A stretch of DNA of 64,000 nucleotides from positions 248,001-312,000 of the forward strand of contig JBBFLD010000002.1 in the NCBI GenBank assembly GCA_037481715.1, written 5' to 3'. A program made the position numbers and the translations under genes. Under the pieces are notes generated by a model. It made no database searches. It was not told where the DNA came from and saw only the letters and a program-made list of their open reading frames with translations. Shown piece by piece: positions 34,188-43,063 of this stretch (the stretch's first letter is position 1; every line of letters begins with the position of its first letter). Source of the stretch: Rosettibacter sp037481715 (lineage in GTDB: Bacteria > Bacteroidota > Ignavibacteria > Ignavibacteriales > Melioribacteraceae).

Positions 34188-35651
34188 TTATTCTTCAAAC
34201 CTTTCTAATGTTTTTAGTCTTATCTCAAAATTTTCCTTTGGAGATGAACAGATGTAACAGGAATATGTATCTGGCAGTTCTTCAAATGAAGTTCCTGGTT
34301 TAATATTATTGAAAATATCCCCTAGCTCAGGATCATAAACTGTATTACAATCTTTGCATACATAAATTTTCCCGGGCACCCAATAATGCTTTATTTTTTT
34401 TGAATTCTGATTTGTCTGATTATTATTATGAAAAACTTTTTCTAAATCTTCGTAATACTTTTTTGATAGATACTTTATTGTATTAATCAGATTATTTTTA
34501 AGATACTCTCTGCTAATAAATACTAAATTTTCTTTCCCTGAATTGAGATTCTCCAAATAATAAATATCATAATATTTGAAAAATGGGATAAACCGAAATG
34601 GATACTTTATTTTAATAATAATGTTTGCAATGAAATTGAAGTACTCACTTGTGCAAATGCCATAGATTATCCCTGAAGTTTTGATTCCATTTTTATGGAG
34701 TTCCTTTATTAGATATGATTTTAATTTTTCCGTAGAAGTATCGAAATCTTCATATTCCCAATAAATTTCTGATGATAAATATTCTATATTAAAACCATTT
34801 TTACCTAGTACTATTTTCCAATCAATTAAATCTTCCTCTCTTATGTTTTTTATTATGATAGTTCTCCATGTAGTTAAATAGATTTTATTAATTTTTCTTT
34901 TTATGCATTCTTCCACAATACTTTCAAAGAAATTGACAGAATTTTCTGAATCAAAATTGCAAAGTTCTATCCACGAATTATCTCCATTAGGATTTATTCT
35001 GTTATAATTGTTAGAGACTTTTCGAAATTCCAGTTCTTCATGTTTTTCAATAAAAATATATTTGAATTTTTCATTTACATATTTTTGAATATTTTCTATA
35101 TCATAATCATGCTTATCAATTATATATTCTTCTACTTCTTTAGCTAAAGCTCCCAAATCGGTACTATATATTAGTTTATTCCAACAATAAAATTTATTCT
35201 GTAATGGATTTTTAATAAGGAAGTACCAGAAGTTATGATAATTTGAAGCAACAAAACATAAATCACAATTAAAAGGTGATGCAAGATTCTGATTGATATC
35301 AATAATGTTGATTTTCAACTTAGGTTGATAATCAAAAGTATCAAGGACATCGTTTAAAATGCTCTCATTAATCCAGGAAGTTGTACCTTTAAAGTCTATT
35401 GCGACATAAGAGCTGACAATATTTGGATTATTCTCTAAATCGGTGAAATATTCTATATTGTTTTGATTGAGTAAATTAAGAATTTCATCAACATATTTAT
35501 TGCTCAGCACTAAATACAAATTTTGTCTATTGCCTAAGTAAATCTTAATCCTGTTATAATTTTTAATAATATCTATTATTAATCGTAGCTGGTCTACATA
35601 AACAATTCCACCTTTAAAATTTACTTTTATTATGTTTTTTCTCTTCATCAT
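34188..35651 (-). CDS. Nitrate-operon protein with C-terminal rubredoxin domain
   Basis: 487-residue cytosolic protein. The last 45 residues form a rubredoxin with two CxxC knuckles (YVCKDCNTVYDPELGD and TYSCYICSSPKENF). The large N-terminal part looks like a diverged nitrite/sulfite-reductase ferredoxin-like fold. It has paired alpha-beta halves and segments such as NRQNLYLVLS and KINKIYLTTWRTIII, but I do not find the four cysteines of the siroheme cluster. That relationship is inferred from general pattern and position. Its start overlaps the nitrate reductase stop by 4 nt and moaA follows with no gap, so it is tightly tied to nitrate assimilation. It may carry electrons to the reductase or to nitrite reductase; the role is unproven. 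Confidence 0.75.
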   Translation of the reverse strand: MMKRKNIIKVNFKGGIVYVDQLRLIIDIIKNYNRIKIYLGNRQNLYLVLSNKYVDEILNLLNQNNIEYFTDLENNPNIVSSYVAIDFKGTTSWINESILNDVLDTFDYQPKLKINIIDINQNLASPFNCDLCFVASNYHNFWYFLIKNPLQNKFYCWNKLIYSTDLGALAKEVEEYIIDKHDYDIENIQKYVNEKFKYIFIEKHEELEFRKVSNNYNRINPNGDNSWIELCNFDSENSVNFFESIVEECIKRKINKIYLTTWRTIIIKNIREEDLIDWKIVLGKNGFNIEYLSSEIYWEYEDFDTSTEKLKSYLIKELHKNGIKTSGIIYGICTSEYFNFIANIIIKIKYPFRFIPFFKYYDIYYLENLNSGKENLVFISREYLKNNLINTIKYLSKKYYEDLEKVFHNNNQTNQNSKKIKHYWVPGKIYVCKDCNTVYDPELGDIFNNIKPGTSFEELPDTYSCYICSSPKENFEIRLKTLERFEE

Positions 35652-38600
35652 AATAAAACATCTTCCTTGATGACTGATTTATGCTTTTTAAGTTGTGTGT
35701 CTAATATTTTTTTGATTTCTGGTCTGCAGCTGCCACAGCTTATCCCAGCACCTGTTTCATTACATAATTCATCTATATTTGTAATTCCAGTTTTAATTTT
35801 ATTAATAAGAATTGATTCACTAATAGAATTGCAGGAACAAATTATTTTGCCATTTAATGAAATATCATCATTAGAAGGTCTTAATAACTTAGACCTTTTT
35901 TCTTCAGAGAGTTCAATTTTATTTTTTATAAGATTTTTAAATTCGTTAACCTCGCTTTTATCCCCTATAAATACAGCCCCAATTAATCTCTGATTATAGA
36001 CAACACATTTTTTATAATATCTCTTTCTTCTATCGATAAATATTATTTCTTCGTAATTGTTATCATCTGATGGAATTTGTGTTGTCCCAATAATAGTTAG
36101 ATCAAAAGAATTCATTTTTAATGAATTCATAGACAAAGAACCTTCATAATAAACATTCATATTGCCGCTTAAATGTCTTGCAAGAATTTCTGCCTGTTCT
36201 TTTATCGCTACAATATTTCCATAACAAATGTTATTGAACTCAGCTATTTCACCAATTGCATAAATTGACGAATCTGATGTTTGTAAATAATTATTTACAA
36301 TTACACCTTCCCTACATTCTAATCCAGAGTTTTTAGCTAATTCAATATTAGGTATAGTACCAGTAGCAAGTATTAAAGCATCACATTCAATATACTGCCC
36401 GCTTTTTAGTTTTATACTTGTTAGTCTCACTTTCCCAAATACTAATTCAACTTCATCATTAAAATGAATTTTTATGCCTCTATCGGTAAGTTCGTCATGT
36501 AATAATTGACTTGCCTGAAAATCCAGATATTTATCCATCAAGCGAGATGTTCTATGAATAATAGCTACCTGCACACCCTTTTCAGATAATGAAGAAGCTA
36601 ATTCTATCCCCAGCAATCCTCCTCCAACAATAACAATGCGATTATCTTTTTTACAATATGGCAGTAATCTATCCGCATCGTTAATTGTTCTCAAATAAAA
36701 TATTCCCTCAATATTTAGATTAAGAGATTCAATAATTTTAGGTCTGCTTCCTGTAGACAAAATCAAAACATCATAATTATGTTCATTACCATTAGTATCA
36801 ATAACAGTTTTAGAATCTCTATTTATTTTTTTAATAGCAACTCCTTTTTTTATTGAGATATTGCATCCATCGTTCTTACTTTTCATTAAAGTACTTTCCC
36901 AGTTTAATTCTCCAGTTATATAATTCGGTAAGAGTGTTCTATTGTAGAATGGTTGTAATTCTTCAGAAAAGATTTCAATGTCATCACTGGCATTAAGTTT
37001 TGTATAATATTTAATAAAATTGAAAGCAGCTATACCTGCTCCAATAATTATTATCTTTTGTTTTGGTTTTATAAACTTTTTAACTTCTACTGCAGAATAC
37101 TTAAGGTCAGGTTCTTTAGATAATGGATCGATTAAGCTGCTTGTAAGATTATTTGCACGGCATAAATCAGAATTTAAGATTTTACCCCAATGCATAGGAA
37201 GAAAAACAACCCCTTTTTTTATGTCTTCACTTATCTTAGCTTCAACAATAACATTGCCTCTTCTGTTTTTAATTTCCACAAGGTCTCCATCACAAATATT
37301 TCTTTCTTCAGCATCAATACAATTTATTTCTAAGTATGGATAAGGAATGTGTTGTTTTAATTTTTGTACTTTACCTGTTTTGGTCATAGTATGCCATTGA
37401 TCACGAATTCTGCCAGTAGTAAGAACAAGTGGATAATCATCATTTGTACTTTCAGATTCATTCATATCAGGTGTTGCATGAATCATTGCTTTTTGAGTTT
37501 TTGTATAGAAATTAAAATCAGTAAACAATCTTTTTGTTTGATAATCATTCGGAGATTTAAACGGCCATTGAACAGTACCTTTTTCTTTCAAAATAGAATA
37601 GTTTAGAGCAGATATATCTGCATTTGTTCCTTTTGACAACCTGCAATGTTCATCAAATATTTCACTCATATTTTTATAGTTAAATGCTTTTCCAAAACCC
37701 ATTTTATGGGCAAATCGAATTATGATTTCAGCATCGGGCAATGCTTCGCCTGGAGGTGAAACAACTGGAGACAAGTAAGAAATTCTTCTTTCTGAATTAG
37801 TCATCGTTCCTTCTTTTTCAGCCCAGGAAGCAGCAGGTAAAATAACATCGGCATAATTCAATGTTTGTGAATTTTTAGAAATATCTTGAACAACAACAAA
37901 CTTTGCCATTTGCAGTGCTTTTTCAACTTTTCTTGAGTCTGGCACACTTACCACAGGATTTGTACATACAATCCAAATTGCCTTGAGTTTACCCTCTATT
38001 AATGCATCAAACATTTCAGTTGCAGATAATCCTGGCTTAGATTGAATTTCCTTACTGCCCCAAAATTCCTGTAAATATTTTCGATGTTCAGGATTTGAGA
38101 GTTCTCTGTGATTAGGTAAAAGATTACACATTCCGCCAACTTCTCTTCCGCCCATAGCATTAGGTTGACCTGTTAATGAAAATGGTCCGCAACCAGGTTT
38201 TCCTATTTTGCCTGTAATAAGAGACAAGTTTATAAGACTTAAATTTTTCTTGACACCAACTACACTTTGGTTTAATCCCATTGCCCAAAAAGAAATAAAG
38301 CCGTTTGATTTACCAATAAATTCAGCTGCTTTAATAATCATTTCAGTTGGAACATCACAAATATCAGATGCTTCACTAAGACTTCGGTTCATAACTAATT
38401 TTTTGTATTCTTCAAATCCTTTTGTATGCTTTTCTATGAAATTTTTGTCTATATAATTCATTTCAATCAAACAACGCCCAATAGCATTGTTTAATACTAT
38501 ATCTGTTCCGGGTTTTAATTGAAGATGAATATCAGCTATCGAGCATGATTCAGTGCGTCTTGGATCAGCTACAATTATTTTCACATCAGGATTATTGTTC

Positions 38601-39172
38601 TTATGTTTTTCAATTCTTCTGAACAAAATAGGATGACACCAGGCTGGATTTGCTCCACTTATATAAAAACAATCTGCCAACTCAATATCTTCGTATGTGC
38701 ACGGAACTGCATCTTCGCCCAATGATAATTTATAAGCTGTAACTGCAGAACTCATACATAATCTTGAATTTGTATCAATATTATTCGAACCAATAAAACC
38801 TTTCATCAATTTGTTCATAACATAATATTCTTCAGTTAAACACTGACCTGACACATAAAAGCCAACAGAATCTGGTCCATATTTTTTAATTAATGTTTTG
38901 AAAACAGTTGCTATGCGATTTAAAGCATCATCCCAAGTTACTCTTTTCATTTGGTGGCTGCGGGATAATCGCATCTGAGGATAAAGCAACCTGTCTGATT
39001 TGTCATTTACTGTAAAATGAAGATTAATTCCCTTTGAACATAACATTCCTTTATTTACAGGATTATCAGGGTCGCCTTCAACTATAATTTTATTTTCGGA
39101 AATTTTTTTTATCATTATTCCGCAGCCTACACCACAGTAACAACATGTTGATTTATATGAATCGTATTTCAT
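35648..39172 (-). CDS. nasA: Assimilatory nitrate reductase fused to FAD/NAD(P)H reductase and BFD [2Fe-2S] domain
   Basis: 1174-residue fusion reducing nitrate to nitrite. Residues about 1-690 are the molybdopterin enzyme: the N-terminal [4Fe-4S] site CCYCGVGCG with CSKG, MopB regions such as RLCMSSAV and GANPAWCHP, and a dinucleotide-binding domain with TTGRIRDQWHTMTKTG. Residues about 705-1090 are a NirB/NasC-like FAD/NAD(P) reductase (IIIGAGIAAFNF, IVIVGGGLLGIELA, IYAIGEIAEF). Residues about 1115-1165 hold a BFD-type [2Fe-2S] domain (CSCNSIS, SCGSC). In Klebsiella-type systems the reductase is a separate protein (NasC). The SD is AGAAGG, 7 nt before ATG. It follows narK after 33 nt. Confidence 0.93.
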   Translation of the reverse strand: MKYDSYKSTCCYCGVGCGIMIKKISENKIIVEGDPDNPVNKGMLCSKGINLHFTVNDKSDRLLYPQMRLSRSHQMKRVTWDDALNRIATVFKTLIKKYGPDSVGFYVSGQCLTEEYYVMNKLMKGFIGSNNIDTNSRLCMSSAVTAYKLSLGEDAVPCTYEDIELADCFYISGANPAWCHPILFRRIEKHKNNNPDVKIIVADPRRTESCSIADIHLQLKPGTDIVLNNAIGRCLIEMNYIDKNFIEKHTKGFEEYKKLVMNRSLSEASDICDVPTEMIIKAAEFIGKSNGFISFWAMGLNQSVVGVKKNLSLINLSLITGKIGKPGCGPFSLTGQPNAMGGREVGGMCNLLPNHRELSNPEHRKYLQEFWGSKEIQSKPGLSATEMFDALIEGKLKAIWIVCTNPVVSVPDSRKVEKALQMAKFVVVQDISKNSQTLNYADVILPAASWAEKEGTMTNSERRISYLSPVVSPPGEALPDAEIIIRFAHKMGFGKAFNYKNMSEIFDEHCRLSKGTNADISALNYSILKEKGTVQWPFKSPNDYQTKRLFTDFNFYTKTQKAMIHATPDMNESESTNDDYPLVLTTGRIRDQWHTMTKTGKVQKLKQHIPYPYLEINCIDAEERNICDGDLVEIKNRRGNVIVEAKISEDIKKGVVFLPMHWGKILNSDLCRANNLTSSLIDPLSKEPDLKYSAVEVKKFIKPKQKIIIIGAGIAAFNFIKYYTKLNASDDIEIFSEELQPFYNRTLLPNYITGELNWESTLMKSKNDGCNISIKKGVAIKKINRDSKTVIDTNGNEHNYDVLILSTGSRPKIIESLNLNIEGIFYLRTINDADRLLPYCKKDNRIVIVGGGLLGIELASSLSEKGVQVAIIHRTSRLMDKYLDFQASQLLHDELTDRGIKIHFNDEVELVFGKVRLTSIKLKSGQYIECDALILATGTIPNIELAKNSGLECREGVIVNNYLQTSDSSIYAIGEIAEFNNICYGNIVAIKEQAEILARHLSGNMNVYYEGSLSMNSLKMNSFDLTIIGTTQIPSDDNNYEEIIFIDRRKRYYKKCVVYNQRLIGAVFIGDKSEVNEFKNLIKNKIELSEEKRSKLLRPSNDDISLNGKIICSCNSISESILINKIKTGITNIDELCNETGAGISCGSCRPEIKKILDTQLKKHKSVIKEDVLL

Positions 39173-39205
39173 TATGCTACCTTCTAATTTGTTTCACATT
39201 AATTA

Positions 39206-40516
39206 TCAAGAAGCAGATTCTAATTCTAAATTTTCGAGTATAATTTCTTTTTCTTTCTTTGTTTGATTAAATCTCAACATAAATAACAATCCGATAACGA
39301 ATACGGTTATGCCGATGAAAATAAATGCATCTTTATAACTAAGTGAAGCTGATTTAAATAAAAACCCAGCAAGAACTGCCCCAATATTCCCGCCTGCTGC
39401 TACTATACCACTAACACTTCCAATTGCTTCTTTATTTATAAAAGGAACAATAGCAAAATTAGCTCCGTTTGCCATCTTCAGAAATAATGCAAATACGAGC
39501 ATGGAAATAACAGCAATGGTAAGGTTGTTAGTATTAGCAAATAGAATTATGCCCAGTCCTTCAAGTACTAATGTTATCCCTAAAAAAATTCCTTTTCCTT
39601 TTATACCATACTTACCCCCAATTTTATCTGCATAAATTCCACCTAAAGCGCGAGCAAATAAGTTCATTATTCCAAAAATACTTGCAAGAGCTCCAGCAAG
39701 AACAATATCTGCTTTGAAGTAATCCACAAAGTATATTGCTGCAACATTATCAAAAGTTATTTCCATACCAAAACTTGCAGCATATGCCATTGCAAGAAGC
39801 CAGGTTCTGTAATCTTTAATTGCTTTATTGAATTTACCTTTGCTACTTCTTTTATATAATTCTTTATTTATTTCTCTATAATTTCCATATGGCGTATCTT
39901 TGGTGTAATTATAGTAGACAAAAGCTAAAACCAATAATATTATTCCTGGAATAATCATAGCTAAACGCCAAGCTACAAATTTTGTAAAACCTATTGATAC
40001 AATAGCACTAAATATTAAAGGCATAACAAGATTGGTAACTCCGCCCCCTAAATTGCCCCAGCCTGCAGCAATTGCATTAGCAGTGCCAACAATTTTTGAA
40101 TCAAACATTACAGAAGTATGAAATTGTGTTATAACAAAAGATGCCCCGATAATTCCAATAAAGAATCTAAATATTAACAATGATAAATAGTCATTGCTTA
40201 CGCCAATGAATATTATTGGGATAGCACCTAAAATCAATAAAATTGTGTATGTTAACCTTGGACCTAAAGAATCGCATAATCTTCCAAATACAATTCGAGC
40301 AAAAATTGTTGCAAATACGGAAGCAATAACAAGATTGCCAATTTCGTCTTTGCTTAATGCTAAATCTTCTCTTACAATTGGCATAAGAGGAGCAATCCCA
40401 AACCAACCAAAAAAACAAAAGAAAAATGTTAGCCATGTAATATGAAATGTTCTCATTTGAATGCTTGAAAAACTAAAAAGATTTAATTTATCGAGTGGTT
40501 TATTTTTATTTTCCAT
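39206..40516 (-). CDS. narK: Nitrate/nitrite transporter, NarK/NrtP family (MFS)
   Basis: 436-residue inner-membrane MFS transporter with about 12 hydrophobic segments. Nitrate-signature regions are visible: GWGNLGGGVTNLVMPLIF in the fifth helix and AAGGNIGAVLAGFLF in the eleventh. Further family features are RIVFGRLCDSLGPR after helix 2 and FFGWFGIAPLMP in the first helix. The SD GAGGTAACC precedes the ATG. It is the first gene of the nine-gene nitrate operon; its leader contains a long paired RNA element and a terminator. Confidence 0.94.
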   Translation of the reverse strand: MENKNKPLDKLNLFSFSSIQMRTFHITWLTFFFCFFGWFGIAPLMPIVREDLALSKDEIGNLVIASVFATIFARIVFGRLCDSLGPRLTYTILLILGAIPIIFIGVSNDYLSLLIFRFFIGIIGASFVITQFHTSVMFDSKIVGTANAIAAGWGNLGGGVTNLVMPLIFSAIVSIGFTKFVAWRLAMIIPGIILLVLAFVYYNYTKDTPYGNYREINKELYKRSSKGKFNKAIKDYRTWLLAMAYAASFGMEITFDNVAAIYFVDYFKADIVLAGALASIFGIMNLFARALGGIYADKIGGKYGIKGKGIFLGITLVLEGLGIILFANTNNLTIAVISMLVFALFLKMANGANFAIVPFINKEAIGSVSGIVAAGGNIGAVLAGFLFKSASLSYKDAFIFIGITVFVIGLLFMLRFNQTKKEKEIILENLELESAS

Positions 40517-40588
40517 TTTGGTTACCTCATCATTTTGTTGAAGCTCTCACCCTTTTTAATTATTGTTTCTTTTTTATTATATTTGAGT

Positions 40589-40732
40589 GAGCAGGTAAGT
40601 AAAACAGAAGCTAAAAAGAAAGGCTAATCCAGAATGGATTAGACCTTTAACAAAAAAGCTTCTGAACTATTTCACTATGAAGGAACCGCCAAGTTCATTA
40701 TCAATAGTGAAATAAGGTTATCTTACCTGCTC
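40589..40732 (-). ncRNA. Structured leader RNA of the nitrate operon (unrecognised candidate riboswitch)
   Basis: On the minus strand a perfect 11-bp closing stem (GAGCAGGTAAG 40722-40732 with CTTACCTGCTC 40589-40599) encloses two arms. The first is TATTTCACTAT/ATAGTGAAATA (11 bp, 40704-40714 with 40668-40678), topped by GAAC-TTGGCG-GTTC. The second is AGAAGCT/AGCTTCT (40657-40663 with 40606-40612) around a terminator hairpin. It lies 73 nt upstream of narK. It does not match riboswitch classes I can recall, including the Moco motif, nor dual hexaloop ANTAR targets. The ligand or binding partner is unknown. Confidence 0.6.
40619..40648 (-). terminator. Terminator hairpin inside the nitrate-operon leader
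   Basis: AAAGG-T-CTAATCCA-TTC-TGGATTAG-CCTTT forms a 13-bp stem (one bulge) on the minus strand and is followed by CTTTTT (40613-40618). Standing about 100 nt upstream of narK, it would stop transcription before the operon unless an upstream structure prevents its folding. Confidence 0.6.
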
Positions 40733-41104
40733 ATTTTATTTTTAAATAAAATCTCAATACAATATTACCCACACCTTATTTTATTAGTTAATTATTCTAA
40801 TTATTCTTAATAATATAGGCATCTGTTAATATTCACCTACTAAAATAAGGTTTTAAAGATATTTTGTCAAGATTTTTTTAATAAATTCATACTCTATAAA
40901 ACTTATTTGCTAATTATCAATTAGTTATCTTCATTCTTATAGGGGCTTTTAATAAATTTAATAATGAATAGATTTCTGAGCTTAAAAAATATTTTTAAAA
41001 TCTGGTTTAATTTTTTTAATTAAGACAACTACGAATTGTTTTATATTAAACTAAATAAAATGTATTATTTGTAATTGATTGTTTAAAATTAACAGAGGAA
41101 AGTA
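40733..41104. promoter_or_regulatory. Divergent regulatory region with 15-bp inverted repeat
   Basis: AT-rich, no gene. The arms ACCTTATTTTATTAG (40773-40787) and CTACTAAAATAAGGT (40837-40851) match as an inverted repeat with one mismatch and a 49-nt spacer. The core AACCTTATTT also recurs inside the leader RNA (minus strand, about 40710-40719). This region must hold promoters for narK (minus) and the BtuF-like gene (plus). The repeat may be an operator; no known regulator consensus is recognised. Confidence 0.4.
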
Positions 41105-41983
41105 ATGAGAGAAGTCTTTTGTGAAATATTACAAAGAAAATTATTCTTACCTGAAAAATGTGAAAGAATAGTAAGTTTTTCTCCGGCGATAACAGAAGCA
41201 TTGTTTAAAATCGGCTTAGAAGATAAAATAAAAGCTGTAAGTACTTATTGTGTAAGACCAAAAGAAGCAAGAAAAAAAATAATAATAGGTTCATACTCAA
41301 CATTTAAGAAAGAAAAACTTGATGAAATTAAACCAGATTTAATTTTTACAACTACAGGTTATCAACTTGATTTAGCAAACAAACTTTTAGAAAATTATCC
41401 TGTATATGCTATTCGTTTACCAGCAACAATATCAGATCTTATAGCCACATGCTGCGAAGCTGGACTTGTTGCAGGTTATTTTGAAGAAGCAAGAAGACTA
41501 CAGAAATATCTTTTAACAAAACTAAATGAAATAATAAATATCAAAAGTTCTTCTAAAGTAATAACAGAAGAAGGTAAAATATCTCAGCAAAATAATCCGA
41601 CTGTATATTTAGAAATAGATCTTGGCGGACCAGTTACATTCGGAGCTTACAGCTATATAACAGATGCTCTTAATTTTATTGGATTTAAAAATATTTTTGA
41701 TAAGTACTGCAATGAATGGTTAAAACCAGATGATAAATATGTTAAGGATATAAGTCCAGATATAATTATTTATGAACCTAAAATGTTTTCGAAAAAAAGA
41801 AATCAGAAAGATATAATCGATGCTTTAACAAAAAGGTTTGGAGAAATAAAAGCAATAAAGTACAATAATATTTTTATAACACCTGGGATTTATGACTTTT
41901 TAGCACATCACGGTCCCTCATTTATTAACGAAGTCATACCATGGCTTGTTTCAATCAAAACGAAATATACTTTTTCTATTTAA
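41105..41983 (+). CDS. Cobalamin/siderophore-type periplasmic-binding-fold protein without signal peptide (BtuF-like)
   Basis: 292-residue protein of the helical-backbone metal-receptor superfamily. RIVSFSPAITEALFKIGLEDKIKAVSTYC is the BtuF-like N-lobe start, then EIKPDLIFTTTGYQ and a second lobe with PDIIIYEPKMF. There is no signal peptide; the SD GAGGAAAG lies 5 nt before ATG, so the start is firm. Normally such proteins bind B12 or siderophores in the periplasm for an ABC importer, but here no importer genes are adjacent. Cytosolic versions exist and their role is poorly known. Divergent from the nitrate operon. Confidence 0.75.
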   Translation: MREVFCEILQRKLFLPEKCERIVSFSPAITEALFKIGLEDKIKAVSTYCVRPKEARKKIIIGSYSTFKKEKLDEIKPDLIFTTTGYQLDLANKLLENYPVYAIRLPATISDLIATCCEAGLVAGYFEEARRLQKYLLTKLNEIINIKSSSKVITEEGKISQQNNPTVYLEIDLGGPVTFGAYSYITDALNFIGFKNIFDKYCNEWLKPDDKYVKDISPDIIIYEPKMFSKKRNQKDIIDALTKRFGEIKAIKYNNIFITPGIYDFLAHHGPSFINEVIPWLVSIKTKYTFSI

Positions 41984-41998
41984 TAAAACGATAATCAT

Positions 41999-42685
41999 TT
42001 AGAGATTTTGGGAATGAACAATATCTACAAAAAGATTTATTATGCTTGATGCTAATCGATTATCTTTTATGTTTATAGATAATTCTTTGTTACTATACTC
42101 TTTCATAATATTCTCATCAAACTCGGGATGAAATTGAACTCCCCATGCACATTTACCGATTCTAAATGAATAAATATTTTGCTCTTCATCATAAGCTAAT
42201 ATTTTTGCTTCTTCTGGCAAATCAAAAACAATTTGGGAATGAGATATATGAGCAAAAAATTTTACGGGCATTTTTGAAAATAATGAATCATTAATTGCTT
42301 CATTGGTTAAGTTGATCATTATTGTCCCAAATTTTTCACCTTGGGGATTAAAATCAACATAACCACCTATTGCTTTTGCAAGTAATTGATGTCCATAACA
42401 AATACCAAGATATGGTATTTCATTTTCTAAAAGTTTTGGGATCCACTTTTCAACCCTCACACTCCATGGATGATTATCAGTAACCATTTCATGAGCCCCA
42501 GTTACAATAACACCCTTACAAAATTTTATATCTGGTAATTCTTCTTTCCTAACATCAATAATTTCTATTTGAGTATCATCATTATCAATTTTCTTAATTA
42601 TCCAATCATCAAAATCACCATACTTCTCTTTAATATGTTGATAAGTGGACCCCATCTTTAATATGTATAACTTTTTCTCGTTCAT
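41999..42685 (-). CDS. Class I glutamine amidotransferase (GuaA N-domain-like)
   Basis: 228-residue stand-alone GATase1 domain. Nucleophile cysteine in YLGICYGHQLLAKAIGG (about residue 98), with the His and Glu in VQFHPEF. It resembles the GMP-synthase-type amidotransferases annotated near nitrogen genes. The synthase partner to which ammonia would be delivered is not identifiable. It is in tandem with glnB (9 nt apart), porin and amtB, suggesting a function in ammonium/glutamine metabolism. Confidence 0.82.
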   Translation of the reverse strand: MNEKKLYILKMGSTYQHIKEKYGDFDDWIIKKIDNDDTQIEIIDVRKEELPDIKFCKGVIVTGAHEMVTDNHPWSVRVEKWIPKLLENEIPYLGICYGHQLLAKAIGGYVDFNPQGEKFGTIMINLTNEAINDSLFSKMPVKFFAHISHSQIVFDLPEEAKILAYDEEQNIYSFRIGKCAWGVQFHPEFDENIMKEYSNKELSINIKDNRLASSIINLFVDIVHSQNL

Positions 42686-42694
42686 ATTAAAATG

Positions 42695-43033
42695 TCAAAG
42701 TGCGCTTTCCCCTGATTCTCCTGTTCTTATTCTGATAGCATCTTTAACATCATAAATAAAAATTTTACCATCTCCTACCTGCCCTGTTTTACCTACATCA
42801 ATAATAATCTGAATAGCCTTTTCAAGTCTGTCATCAGAGCATATTAATTCTATTTTTACTTTTGGAACAAAATTGATATTGTATTCAGTTCCTCGGTAGA
42901 CTTCTTTATGACCTTTTTGCCTACCATAACCTCGAACCTCGGATACGGTTAATCCCATAAATCCGGCTTCGCTTAGAGCTTCTTGAACCTCATCTAATTT
43001 ATGAGGTCTAATTATTGCTTCTATTTTTTTCAT
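42695..43033 (-). CDS. glnB: Nitrogen regulatory protein P-II
   Basis: 112-residue trimeric signal protein sensing 2-oxoglutarate and ATP/ADP. It begins MKKIEAIIRPHKLDEVQEAL; the T-loop GYGRQKGHKEVYRGTEY has the tyrosine at position 51 that is uridylylated in proteobacteria, and the B-loop VGKTGQVGDGKIFI is intact. Separated from amtB by the porin gene, it is likely a GlnK-type partner that plugs the ammonium channel when nitrogen is plentiful. Confidence 0.95.
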   Translation of the reverse strand: MKKIEAIIRPHKLDEVQEALSEAGFMGLTVSEVRGYGRQKGHKEVYRGTEYNINFVPKVKIELICSDDRLEKAIQIIIDVGKTGQVGDGKIFIYDVKDAIRIRTGESGESAL

Positions 43034-43063
43034 AATAACCTCTTTAAAATATTTTTGTTGTTA

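Noticed and set aside
40589..40732. narK leader as a molybdenum-cofactor riboswitch or as a NasR/NasT ANTAR target
   Set aside because: No match to the Moco motif as I remember it, and the hairpin loops (TTGGCG, TTC) lack the A-x-x-G hexaloop pattern of ANTAR sites. Left as an unassigned element.
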